Part shown: positions 27,120 through 36,677 of the stretch, piece after piece
How positions within the stretch are numbered: the first letter of the stretch is position 1
Layout: each line of letters begins with the position of its first letter
Source: an uncultured Alphaproteobacteria bacterium
GTDB lineage: Bacteria; Pseudomonadota; Alphaproteobacteria; HIMB59; GCA-002718135
Direction of reading: 5' to 3'
Assembly: GCA_902602695.1 (NCBI GenBank)
Contig: CACKRO010000005.1
Coordinates: forward strand, 1-64,000
Length of the DNA: 64,000 nt
Program-made: the position numbers and the translations under genes
The notes under the pieces: generated by a model
Told to the model about the DNA's origin: nothing
The model's input: the letters and a program-made list of their open reading frames with translations, nothing else
Databases searched by the model: none

Positions 27120-28079
27120 CTAATTAACCTCACTTAAATTAATTTTTATTCCACCTTCATCTCTACTCTTTATACCAGCAGCAACAAGTTGCATTAATTC
27201 TTTAGTTTCCTCCCATGGAACTGGTTTTACACCTGTTCGTAAATAATGAACGTATGACTCTAATTGTTTTTTAAATGCATAAAAAGTATCATTTGATTTT
27301 ATTTGTATTCCACTTTTAGTTCCAACTAAAGAAACAAGACCAAAACCTCCAATCATATCAGAGACATTAGCAATATTAATATCAATACCTTTTGAATGAT
27401 ATAAATGAACAATATTTCTATCTTTATCTCCTAGATTTTGTATTGAGGTAAAGCCTGGACCAACAATTGGATATAATGTTTCTAAAGCGTGTATCCCATA
27501 TTTTTCCCAACTTTTTGCCATAGTGACATTAATGTATCTTAAATCACCTAGTTCGTAAGTTGATTGATGGTATGGCTCGTACTCTTTACAATATCGCATT
27601 GCAGAAGAACTAATTATCGGCTTTCCTTCATCAATCCACTGTTGAAAAATTTTTAGATCAGTAAAATTATCGCATAATGGTTTATCAACAAAGATTGGTA
27701 CATTTGCCTCTACGAATGGTTTACACCTCTCAACATGCTCTGAACCAATATCGGTTGCAACTAAAACTGCATCGACTTGTCCAATCACATCTTTTGGATC
27801 TTCAACAATATTTTCAATTTCTGCAACTTTAGCAACAAGTTTTGCATCTTCAGGATTGTCTGTCCATACATGTGAAACTTCTACATCTTTTATACCTAGG
27901 GTATTTTTTGGTTGCTTTGAAATGTAATCAATAATTGCTGCATAAGGACATTGTGCTAATGCTTCAGCGTTATATCGACCGTTAATAATTATGCTCCATG
28001 AGTAAGGATGTCCATTTCCTTCCGTCATTCCTAGCATTGCTAATTTGATTTTTTTATTTTCTATGGGAAACTGAGTCAT
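27120..28079 (-). CDS. Gfo/Idh/MocA family oxidoreductase
   Basis: DAVLVATDIGSEHVERCKPFVEANVPIFVDKPLCDN: Gfo/Idh EKP-like motif (DKPL). Confidence 0.82.
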   Translation of the reverse strand: MTQFPIENKKIKLAMLGMTEGNGHPYSWSIIINGRYNAEALAQCPYAAIIDYISKQPKNTLGIKDVEVSHVWTDNPEDAKLVAKVAEIENIVEDPKDVIGQVDAVLVATDIGSEHVERCKPFVEANVPIFVDKPLCDNFTDLKIFQQWIDEGKPIISSSAMRYCKEYEPYHQSTYELGDLRYINVTMAKSWEKYGIHALETLYPIVGPGFTSIQNLGDKDRNIVHLYHSKGIDINIANVSDMIGGFGLVSLVGTKSGIQIKSNDTFYAFKKQLESYVHYLRTGVKPVPWEETKELMQLVAAGIKSRDEGGIKINLSEVN

Positions 28080-28092
28080 TAAATAATATCAC

Positions 28093-28872
28093 TTACCACG
28101 CTGTCCAACCACCATCAACTATAAGTGAATGACCCGTCATATAACTTGATGCATCAGATAAAAGAAAAATTGTTGGTTTTGCGGTTTCGATAGGTTTACC
28201 AAAACGTTTTAACATTGTAGAATTTTTTAAATTACTCAAAAATTTTTTATTATTGTTTGCAGCCTTAGCTATGTTTGGAAAAGGTCCAGGTACAATTGCA
28301 TTAATACGAATATTATTTTTACCATAATACGAGGAAAAATATTTTACCATTTGGTTTAGACCAGCTTTTCCAGCACCATATTCAATGGGATTAGGATTAA
28401 TATTTTTTGGATACATTTCCATTTTTGGTGATACTAATCCATACATTGAAGCAAACATTACGATACTTCCACCTTTTTTCATTTTATTTGCCACACCTCT
28501 CATAAGTAAAAAAGAGCCTGTTAAGTTAATTTGATTAGCTTTATTAAATTTTTCTGCAGTTAATTGAGATAATTTATCAGAAGTTGATCCAAATGTTGCG
28601 TTAACTAATCCATCTATATATTTAAATTTTTGATATGCTAATTTAATATTTTTAAAAATTGATTCAGGCTCAATCATATTTAAGTGAGAAAATATAATTT
28701 TATTTTTAGGATATTTTTTTTGTAATTTTTTTATTACTAATTCAGATCTTTTGATGTCTTGATCAGCTAAAAATATATTTCCTTCCAGTTTCAATATTTC
28801 TTCACATAAAACTGAACCAAGATATCCACTACCTCCAGCAATAAAAATATTTTTATTTTTCAAACTAATCAT
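28093..28872 (-). CDS. SDR family oxidoreductase (PtmA-like by eye)
   Basis: IAGGSGYLGSVLCEEIL, ASMYGLVSPKMEMYP...YGAGKAGLNQMVKYFSSYYGKNNIRINAIVPGP, YMTGHSLIVDGGW. Confidence 0.88.
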   Translation of the reverse strand: MISLKNKNIFIAGGSGYLGSVLCEEILKLEGNIFLADQDIKRSELVIKKLQKKYPKNKIIFSHLNMIEPESIFKNIKLAYQKFKYIDGLVNATFGSTSDKLSQLTAEKFNKANQINLTGSFLLMRGVANKMKKGGSIVMFASMYGLVSPKMEMYPKNINPNPIEYGAGKAGLNQMVKYFSSYYGKNNIRINAIVPGPFPNIAKAANNNKKFLSNLKNSTMLKRFGKPIETAKPTIFLLSDASSYMTGHSLIVDGGWTAW

Positions 28873-28873
28873 C

Positions 28874-29878
28874 TTAACTGATTTTAATTATTTTTTTATC
28901 TTTCCAAGACGATTTAGCAGCCAATACAACTTTTAAATTTAAATAAGCTTCTTCTAAAGTTGCTAAGTCACAATCCTTACCTTCATAACCATCTAAAAAT
29001 CTGTTTGCCTGTAATAGAAAATTATTTTGATGTACTTCCATTGGATCTTGGCCTTTCATATAATCTTTTTGATCTTTCCATTCACCACTATCATCGTCAG
29101 CAAACATTAAAGTAGAATGATCAAGTTTAATATTACCTTTAGTGCCAATAAACTCATATGTATTAATATTTGGTTTCTGAAATTGATTAACAGTTATATT
29201 GGCTAAACATCCATTAGAAAATTTTATATTAATAAGACAAGTATCCTCAGTTTCTGTTCCCTCTAATACTAATCTGTCGTACATACATCCTACCTCTTCA
29301 GGAATACCCAATATCCAAATTAATTGATCAATCATATGAGTAGAAGCATCAAGTATGGCTCCGCCTCCAGTTTCTTCTTTTGCATAATAAATAGTTTGAT
29401 AATCTGGCCTATATTTAGGAAACTCTTGAGAAGAATTAATATAAGCTAATTTAACGTCCCCAATTTTATTATTCATAATTTGATCTTTTAAGGCTCTGGA
29501 GACTAAGCTATTTCTTCTAGTATATCCTACACGAACAAATAATTTTTTTTCTCTGACCTCTTCTATAATGTTTTCCAAACCATCAATTTTTGTAGAAAGA
29601 GGTTTTTCTACCATAAATGATAGATTATTTTTTATACAAAACTGCATATGTTCCATATGCCAATTAGCTGGCGAACATATTATTGCTAGATTAAATTTTT
29701 GATTAACTTCATCAAGAGAATTAAATGTATGTTGAATTTCAAATTCACTATTTAAGTTTTTTTGTTTATTAACATCTGGTTCAACAATAGAAATTTTAGC
29801 TCTACTAGTTCCCAAATAACCTTTAATATGTCTTTTACCAATTCCACCTGCTCCAATTATTAAAATATTATAAATCAT
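28874..29878 (-). CDS. Gfo/Idh/MocA family oxidoreductase
   Basis: IIGAGGIGKRHIKGYLG, AIICSPANWHMEHMQFCIKNNLSFMVEKPLS, GGGAILDASTHMIDQLIWILG. Confidence 0.92.
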   Translation of the reverse strand: MIYNILIIGAGGIGKRHIKGYLGTSRAKISIVEPDVNKQKNLNSEFEIQHTFNSLDEVNQKFNLAIICSPANWHMEHMQFCIKNNLSFMVEKPLSTKIDGLENIIEEVREKKLFVRVGYTRRNSLVSRALKDQIMNNKIGDVKLAYINSSQEFPKYRPDYQTIYYAKEETGGGAILDASTHMIDQLIWILGIPEEVGCMYDRLVLEGTETEDTCLINIKFSNGCLANITVNQFQKPNINTYEFIGTKGNIKLDHSTLMFADDDSGEWKDQKDYMKGQDPMEVHQNNFLLQANRFLDGYEGKDCDLATLEEAYLNLKVVLAAKSSWKDKKIIKIS

Positions 29879-29966
29879 TATTTATATAAAACTAACTTGA
29901 CCACTTTATAATAGTATGATGTTATATGAATAAGTAAATTGATAATATAAATAAATTCAAAAAAAA

Positions 29967-30623
29967 ATGACTCTTAATTTTGAAGAATACAAAATGAAAC
30001 TTTATTCAGCTGTATTAGCTGATACATTAGATAGTTTGGGTTATCATAAACAAACATTAACACCTGGTATCAAATCAATAAAGCCAGATGTAATTATATG
30101 TGGGCTTGCGAGAGTTGGTTTGTATATGCCTATTTATCATGATGATGAAAATACAAATATTTACGAACATGAAATAGCATTGATTGATAGTTTAAAAGAA
30201 AGTGAAATTGCTGTTTTATGTTGTCATGGAAATGAAAAGATAGCTCCATGGGGAGAATTATTATCAACTCGAGCAACTTATCTAAAATCAGCAGGTTGTT
30301 TAACAGATGGCTGTGTTCGTGATATAAAAATGATAAATGAAATTGGTTTTCCAGTTTTTGCAAAAGGCACTAATCCTGTTGATACAAAATTTAGAGGTAA
30401 AATGATGATGGCAGATGTGCCAGGTGAAATAGCAAATGTCTATGTTGAAAGTGGAGATTTGGTATTTGGCGATAATGATGGTGTTGTTATTGTACCATCT
30501 AAAGTTATTGATGAAGTAATAAGAAAAGCTCTAGAAAAAGTAAGTAGTGAAAATACTGTTAGAGATGAACTAAAAAAAGGAGATAGTTTAACTGCCGTAT
30601 TTGAGAAACATAAAATTTTATAA
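29967..30623 (+). CDS. RraA-like / HMG aldolase family protein
   Basis: GELLSTRATYLKSAGCLTDGCVRDI (aldolase-type RD motif), PVFAKGTNPVD, GDLVFGDNDGVVIVP. Confidence 0.87.
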   Translation: MTLNFEEYKMKLYSAVLADTLDSLGYHKQTLTPGIKSIKPDVIICGLARVGLYMPIYHDDENTNIYEHEIALIDSLKESEIAVLCCHGNEKIAPWGELLSTRATYLKSAGCLTDGCVRDIKMINEIGFPVFAKGTNPVDTKFRGKMMMADVPGEIANVYVESGDLVFGDNDGVVIVPSKVIDEVIRKALEKVSSENTVRDELKKGDSLTAVFEKHKIL

Positions 30624-31451
30624 TTTTATATTATTATTTTCAGCAACTGCTACCCATAAATTTGGATAAGTTTTAAGAAAAGAATTTTTTGCATTTTCAG
30701 CTTTAAGTTTATTTTCAAAAACTGAAAAAATACATGATCCACTACCTGTTAGTCTTGTAAAAATAGTATCTTCTAAATTATCCATCTTATTATAAATAGA
30801 ATTAAAATCAGGCTCGAGTTTTTTAATTACTTTTTCAAAATCATTCCCGTTATCGTTATCGTTAATTTCTTCAATATCTTCCTCGACATTATAATCAAAA
30901 TCAGAAGGAATGAAAGTGTCGTACATTTTTTTTGTGGAGCAATTAAAATTAGGTTTTGTTATTAAGAAAAAATATTTTGGGAAGACAATATTTGAAATTA
31001 AGTCTCCCCTTCCTCTTACCAAACTATCGTGTTGATTAAGAAAAAAAGGAATATCAGAACCTAAATCTGTATAGTCAAAAATATTTTTTTTATTAATAAT
31101 TTCTAGATTTTCTAGGATCTTTATTACCGTTGCTGCATTTGAAGATGCCGAGCCCAATCCAGCTTGATAGGGAAAGTTTTTTGTAATTGAAAACGAAATG
31201 TTTGGAGGTGAAATATTCAAAAAACTAAATATTTTTTTTATAATACAATCATCAAATATATTATTTTCTGGAGCAAATGCACCCCTGTATTCAATATTGA
31301 ATTGATTGCTTGGCTTTACCTCTATTTCATCACATAAATCAATACTGGTTATTCCTGTTCTAATATTATGATAATTATCTTCTCTTCGATTTAAAATTTT
31401 AAGAAATAAATTTATTTTTGCAGGTGACTTCTCAGTAATACTATTATCCAT
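30618..31451 (-). CDS. ispE: 4-(cytidine 5'-diphospho)-2-C-methyl-D-erythritol kinase
   Basis: SPAKINLFLKILNRREDNYHNI, PYQAGLGSASSNAATV, LGSDIPFFL, LTGSGSCIFSVF. Confidence 0.92.
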   Translation of the reverse strand: MDNSITEKSPAKINLFLKILNRREDNYHNIRTGITSIDLCDEIEVKPSNQFNIEYRGAFAPENNIFDDCIIKKIFSFLNISPPNISFSITKNFPYQAGLGSASSNAATVIKILENLEIINKKNIFDYTDLGSDIPFFLNQHDSLVRGRGDLISNIVFPKYFFLITKPNFNCSTKKMYDTFIPSDFDYNVEEDIEEINDNDNGNDFEKVIKKLEPDFNSIYNKMDNLEDTIFTRLTGSGSCIFSVFENKLKAENAKNSFLKTYPNLWVAVAENNNIKL

Positions 31452-32751
31452 TAAATTTTTCTAATTTAATTTTAACATCTTCTTCAATTTCATCTTCAGG
31501 TTCAGCTAACTCTAGTGCTTGTTGCCAGAAATGAATAGCTTCTCTTTTTCTATTCATAGCATAATAAATATCTCCTAGGTGGTCTAGAGATATTGCTTCA
31601 CCTGGTGCAATATCTATTACCATTTCCATTAAACGAGCAGCTTCTGAAAGATTATTTTTTTTAAAATGTGCCCAGGCAAGACTGTCAATAATATAGAAAC
31701 TTTCAGGGTTAGCTTCATACGCTTCTTCTAACATTTGCAAAGAACGATCTAATTTCATTTCTCTTTCAACCCAGCCATAAGCGAGATAATTTAAAACATT
31801 TGGACTATCAGGTTTTATTTCAAGTGATTTTAAAAAATCTTTTTCTGCTAAATCCCAATCACCTAATTGTTCAAAACATATACCTCTCATATAATATATA
31901 TTCCAAACATCGCCTCGGTTTTCTTCAATCATCTGGTTATAAATTGATAAAGCTAAATCATATTTTTTATTGTACCGATAAAAATCACCAAGAATTTTTT
32001 TAAGTGAATAATTGTTATTGTTATTTTCTAGAATAGATAAAATTTTATTTTCAGCATCTTCATACGAACTATTATATAAATAATTTATTGCTAAACTACT
32101 TTGTGCATCTAAATAATATGGACTTTGTTGACCAATCTTCTCAAAAGTATCTCTTGCCACTTCGAATTGACCAACTTGATCAAATAGTTCAGCCTTAATA
32201 ATTATTGCTCTTTCATTTTTTGGATCAATTAATTTGGCAAGTGAAGTATAAAATAATAAAAAATTATAATTTAAACGTCTTTGCTCATTGTTTGAAAAAG
32301 ATGATGCCACAATTTCAACAAGTGAACGACTAATGGTAATACCATCCTTAAGTCTATTATTTGTGTAGAAAATAAAATCTAGTAATTCATTTGGTTGGTC
32401 TAAATTATCTCGTAATTCTTTTATCTGATTAAATTTTTTATCTAAAAATAAGGATGAAATTTTAATTATATATGCTTCTTGATTTTTTTTGTTTTTTTCC
32501 AAAATTTTATTAGCAATATCTTTAGCTAAATTAATGTCTTCGGTAATAATCGCCGCTATTGCTTTATCAAGTAGTTGATCTTGAGATAGTTTTATTTTAT
32601 CAGCATTAAAATTCAATAATGTTGCAGGATAGTCATAATTTTTAAAGGCTAGTTGTGAGATTAAAAAGTTAGAACTACTTGTTGCAAAAACATTAGTATT
32701 AAAGGAGATAAGAAGACAAATAAAAAACCATTTTTTAATCAAATTAATCAT
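31444..32751 (-). CDS. Tetratricopeptide repeat protein with N-terminal signal peptide
   Basis: WNIYYMRGICFEQLGDWDLAEKDFLKSLEIKPDSPNVLNYLAYGWVER... and similar TPR units; signal peptide-like N-terminus. Confidence 0.88.
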   Translation of the reverse strand: MINLIKKWFFICLLISFNTNVFATSSSNFLISQLAFKNYDYPATLLNFNADKIKLSQDQLLDKAIAAIITEDINLAKDIANKILEKNKKNQEAYIIKISSLFLDKKFNQIKELRDNLDQPNELLDFIFYTNNRLKDGITISRSLVEIVASSFSNNEQRRLNYNFLLFYTSLAKLIDPKNERAIIIKAELFDQVGQFEVARDTFEKIGQQSPYYLDAQSSLAINYLYNSSYEDAENKILSILENNNNNYSLKKILGDFYRYNKKYDLALSIYNQMIEENRGDVWNIYYMRGICFEQLGDWDLAEKDFLKSLEIKPDSPNVLNYLAYGWVEREMKLDRSLQMLEEAYEANPESFYIIDSLAWAHFKKNNLSEAARLMEMVIDIAPGEAISLDHLGDIYYAMNRKREAIHFWQQALELAEPEDEIEEDVKIKLEKFNG

Positions 32752-32798
32752 TTTAAATATACTAGAGTTGCACTATGAATAGATAATTGTAATTTTGC

Positions 32799-33509
32799 AT
32801 GAATCAATCAAATAAAAAAAATTTAGAATTCATAGTTAATTCTGGAGTAAACTATTTTCTTCAAGATTCTCCAAGAAACTGGTTTGAAAATGAGAAAAAA
32901 TCTGAATTACCTGATCCCAATATCAATGCTGGGGATAAAAAAAAGAAAATTGATGATGTGATTAAAGACCTAAAAGATCACAAATCTAATCTTCAAAAAA
33001 CTGCAAAAAATTTAGTTGTCTATGATGGAAATTTAAATGCAAAAGTTATGTTAATTGGTGAGGCTCCAGGAAGAGATGAGGATCAGCAAGGTATTCCATT
33101 TGTTGGCAGAGCCGGGCAACTATTAAATAAAATGCTTTTAGCAATTAATTTACAAAGAGAAGACGTCTATATTACTAATGTTGTTAATTGGCGTCCGCCT
33201 GATAATAGAACTCCTAATGATGAAGAAATTTTAGAATTTTTGCCATTTTTACAAAGACAAATTGATATTGTTAAGCCGAAATTTATCTTCCTATTAGGAG
33301 GTGTTGCAGCAAAAGCAATTTTATCAACACCTCTAGCCCTTGGAAAACTGAGAGGTAAATGGCATGAATACAAATCACTGAATATAGATAGATCAATTCC
33401 TACAATAGCTTCCTATCATCCTGCTTTTTTACTTCGATCTCCTCAGTATAAAAAGCACTCTTGGGAGGATTTACAAATGCTAGAAGAAAAATTGAAAAAT
33501 GTATCATAA
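32799..33509 (+). CDS. Uracil-DNA glycosylase, family 4-like
   Basis: MLIGEAPGRDEDQQGIPFVGRAGQLLNKML, NVVNWRPPDNRTP, ASYHPAFLLRSP. Confidence 0.88.
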   Translation: MNQSNKKNLEFIVNSGVNYFLQDSPRNWFENEKKSELPDPNINAGDKKKKIDDVIKDLKDHKSNLQKTAKNLVVYDGNLNAKVMLIGEAPGRDEDQQGIPFVGRAGQLLNKMLLAINLQREDVYITNVVNWRPPDNRTPNDEEILEFLPFLQRQIDIVKPKFIFLLGGVAAKAILSTPLALGKLRGKWHEYKSLNIDRSIPTIASYHPAFLLRSPQYKKHSWEDLQMLEEKLKNVS

Positions 33510-35244
33510 AAAATTTTTAATTTTTTGTTTTTTTATATTCTTTGTAATTTTTTCAAAACAAATCTATGCTTACCAGCAAGATTTAGTCACCAAATACGAT
33601 AATATATTCTCATCAAAGGTGCTTAGTGAAGAAGATGTTTATAACTATCAACAAGCATACAAGTTTCAAGACATATGCAAATGGAAAAGTGCAAACAATT
33701 TTATTTTAAAAATTAAAAATAAATCTTTACTAGGACACATTTATGCGCAAAAGTTTTTGCATCCAAATTGTTATCGATCAAAGTATTTAGAACTATACTA
33801 TTGGCTAAAAAAATATAATGACCACCCACAAGCAAAACAAATTTATAAATTGGCTATTCGAAGAATGCCAGAGGGTTATAAAAGCCCGACGAAACCAAGC
33901 ATTCCAATTGGAATAGAGTCAGAACAGGTAACCAGTAAAAAGACTAGTAAATATAAAAGTTCTAAAAAACTCTCTAACAATCAAAGAGCTGAAAAAAGAA
34001 AATTAATTAACGGAATTAAATCAAGAGTTAATAAAGGATGGCCGACAGGCGCAGTACAATTATTAAATCAAAGAGATGTAGATCTATTATTAGATCAAGT
34101 TGAGATAGATCAACAAAAAGAATTAATCGCCAAAGGATATTTCTTAGCAAATAAAAATGACTTGGCAATCCAATACGCTTCTGAAGCTCTTGTTAATTCT
34201 GCAAAATATGTTCCTTATGCAGCTTGGACAGCTGGTCTATGTTCATGGAGACTAGAAAAATATGAAGATGCTGCAAAATATTTTTCTCTTTTTTCCATTA
34301 GCTTAAAAGATGATGCATGGCACCAAACGTCAGGTAGTTTTTGGACAGCTAGATCATATGCAAAACTTGGTCGGTATGATGATATTAATTTTTGGTTAAA
34401 AAGAGCATCAAATAATCCGAATAGTTTTTATGGTATGCTTGCACTAGAAATTTTAGGGATAGATAAAAAAATTGAATGGGTAGAGCATACTGATCTTAAT
34501 AAAAACAATAGTACTATTTTAAATATACCAGCAGGAAAAAGGATACAGACACTGATTCAGGTTGGTTTTGCGGATGAATTAGAAAAGGAAATTGTTCATA
34601 TCAATTCTATTTTAAATAGAGAAATAGCAAAGGAGTCTATTCAAATTGCTGAAAATTTTGACCTTGCCTATACTCAATTAAAAATTGTCAATAAGTTAGA
34701 AAATTTTGGTATGGATGTTCCTACCTACCTTTATTACCCTACCAGTGTTTGGAAGCCACGAGATGGTTTCAAATTAGAAAAAGAATTACTTCACGCTTTC
34801 ATGCATCAGGAATCTATGTTTAACATAAAAGCAAAAAGTAAAGATGGTGCCATAGGGTTAATGCAAGTGTTACCTTCAACAGCAAAGTTTATTACGTCTA
34901 GTAAAGATGTCAAAAGAAGTAACAGTAATATTCTTAAAAATCCTGAAATTAATTTAGAAGTTGGTCAAGAATATTTAACCTACCTTCTTGATCTAGAACA
35001 GGTATCAAGAAATCTTATTTTTCTTGCAACAGCGTATAATGGTGGTCCAGGAAATTTACAAAAGTGGAAAAATGAAACAAACTATATGGATGATTCACTA
35101 TTTTTTATGGAAAGTATTCCTTCAAGAGAAACAAGATGGTTTATTGAAAAGATTTTAACTAAATATTGGATTTACCAAAATAAAAATAATAAAGAAATGC
35201 GTTCTTTAAAAATGCTAGCAAATGGAAATGATCCCCTTTATTAA
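33499..35244 (+). CDS. Lytic transglycosylase (Slt70-like)
   Basis: C-terminal SLT domain: HAFMHQESMFNIKAKSKDGAIGLMQVLPSTAKFI...FLATAYNGGPGNLQKW; upstream helical repeats. Confidence 0.9.
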   Translation: MYHKKFLIFCFFIFFVIFSKQIYAYQQDLVTKYDNIFSSKVLSEEDVYNYQQAYKFQDICKWKSANNFILKIKNKSLLGHIYAQKFLHPNCYRSKYLELYYWLKKYNDHPQAKQIYKLAIRRMPEGYKSPTKPSIPIGIESEQVTSKKTSKYKSSKKLSNNQRAEKRKLINGIKSRVNKGWPTGAVQLLNQRDVDLLLDQVEIDQQKELIAKGYFLANKNDLAIQYASEALVNSAKYVPYAAWTAGLCSWRLEKYEDAAKYFSLFSISLKDDAWHQTSGSFWTARSYAKLGRYDDINFWLKRASNNPNSFYGMLALEILGIDKKIEWVEHTDLNKNNSTILNIPAGKRIQTLIQVGFADELEKEIVHINSILNREIAKESIQIAENFDLAYTQLKIVNKLENFGMDVPTYLYYPTSVWKPRDGFKLEKELLHAFMHQESMFNIKAKSKDGAIGLMQVLPSTAKFITSSKDVKRSNSNILKNPEINLEVGQEYLTYLLDLEQVSRNLIFLATAYNGGPGNLQKWKNETNYMDDSLFFMESIPSRETRWFIEKILTKYWIYQNKNNKEMRSLKMLANGNDPLY

Positions 35245-35250
35245 TAGATT

Positions 35251-35778
35251 ATGCCTATTGATACTTCCCTAGAATTTGTTCCTATTAATATTGCTGTTAT
35301 TACAATCTCAGATTCAAGAACAAAAGAAAATGATACGTCAGGAGACACTTTAGAAAAACGTATCATAGATGCAGGTCATCAAATGATTAAACGAACAATC
35401 ATTCCTGATGATGTATCAAAAATAAAAGATACTTTAAATGCTATGTCGAAAGAAAAAGAAATAGATTGTATTATAACAACTGGTGGTACAGGTTTGACAG
35501 GAAGAGATACGACACCAGAAGCTGTAAAAGAAATTGCAAATAAACATATTGATGGATTTGGCGAGTTATTCAGACAAGTAAGTTTTGAAAAAATTGGTAC
35601 ATCCGCAATTCAATCACGAGCTGTTGCCGCATTAATAAATAATACGTATGTTTTTTGCTTACCTGGGTCCACAGGAGCATGCAAAGATGGATGGGATGAA
35701 ATATTACAATATCAATTAGATATTAGACATAAGCCCTGCAATTTTGTTGAAATCATGCCAAGACTAAATGAAAAATAG
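35251..35778 (+). CDS. moaB: Molybdenum cofactor biosynthesis protein B
   Basis: AVITISDSRTKENDTSGDTL, CIITTGGTGLTGRDTTPEAV, FCLPGSTGACKDGWDEIL. Confidence 0.92.
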   Translation: MPIDTSLEFVPINIAVITISDSRTKENDTSGDTLEKRIIDAGHQMIKRTIIPDDVSKIKDTLNAMSKEKEIDCIITTGGTGLTGRDTTPEAVKEIANKHIDGFGELFRQVSFEKIGTSAIQSRAVAALINNTYVFCLPGSTGACKDGWDEILQYQLDIRHKPCNFVEIMPRLNEK

Positions 35779-36392
35779 TGGCTGATTTTTCAATCGAAAA
35801 ATCAATTGATGGACCGGTTATTGGTTTAGATGAGGTAGGACGTGGACCATTAGCAGGACCAGTTGTTAGTTGTGGTTGTCATTATCTAAATTATGATGAT
35901 TTAGAATCAGAGATTCCCATAACTGATTCAAAAAAACATACACCGAGACAAAGAGAGAAGTTATTTTTATTTTTTAAAAATCTACAAAAAGAGAATAAAC
36001 TTCAATACCACTTGGGGTATGCAAGTGTAGAAGAAATAGATAAAATGAATATTTTGGAAGCAACAAAACTGTCAATGAAAAGAGTGATAAATAAATTTAG
36101 TATTGATAATCCCAATCTTATTATTGATGGAAATTTTTCATTGAATTATAAAAATGAAAAATCAGTCATTGGAGGAGATAAAAAATCATTATCAATCGCA
36201 ACTGCTTCGATTATAGCAAAAGTTCACCGCGATAGATTAATGAATATTCTTGATAATAAATTTAATTATTATCATTGGAAAAGTAATGCTGGTTATGGAA
36301 CAAAAAAACATATTGAAGCAATTCATAAACATGGAATAACACTATTCCATCGTAAATCTTTTGAGCCTATTAAATCATTATTAAATAAATAA
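35778..36392 (+). CDS. rnhB: Ribonuclease HII
   Basis: GLDEVGRGPLAGPVV, ITDSKKHTPRQREKL, IIDGNF, ASIIAKVHRDRLM, GYGTKKHIEAIHKHG. GTG start. Confidence 0.95.
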   Translation: MADFSIEKSIDGPVIGLDEVGRGPLAGPVVSCGCHYLNYDDLESEIPITDSKKHTPRQREKLFLFFKNLQKENKLQYHLGYASVEEIDKMNILEATKLSMKRVINKFSIDNPNLIIDGNFSLNYKNEKSVIGGDKKSLSIATASIIAKVHRDRLMNILDNKFNYYHWKSNAGYGTKKHIEAIHKHGITLFHRKSFEPIKSLLNK

Positions 36393-36517
36393 TGATTACT
36401 ATTTGAGCCATGCAAGTTATGCATACCAATTATTATTTTATTATGCTTCAAAAAGATGCGACAAATATTAAATAGATATTAAGTTTCATCATTCCTCCCA
36501 ATTTTGATGAGCTATTC

Positions 36518-36544
36518 AAGGGGTCTTCGGACCCCTTTTTTATG
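36518..36544 (+). terminator. Rho-independent terminator with UUCG tetraloop
   Basis: AAGGGGTC-TTCG-GACCCCTTTTTTATG. Confidence 0.9.
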
Positions 36545-36579
36545 TTTTTAGGCAAATTTTAAGGTTATCCCTACCTAAA

Positions 36580-36677
36580 GATTCCCCCTGTTGATAACTC
36601 AATTGACCTGATTCCATATCTGCTTAAAGATTCTTTTTATCAATTATGAAGAAAAATCAAATTATTTTAGGTGATTC
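36580..36677. promoter_or_regulatory. Cluster of four GATTC (GANTC) sites in ccrM promoter/start region
   Basis: GATTC at 36580-36584, 36610-36614, 36629-36633 and, inside the ORF, 36673-36677. Confidence 0.6.

Noticed and set aside
36555-36600. DnaA-box-like sequences (TTATCCCTA; TTATCAACA on the minus strand) near ccrM suggesting a replication origin
   Set aside because: Only two imperfect matches, no dnaA/parAB/hemE neighbourhood and no clear DUE or box array.
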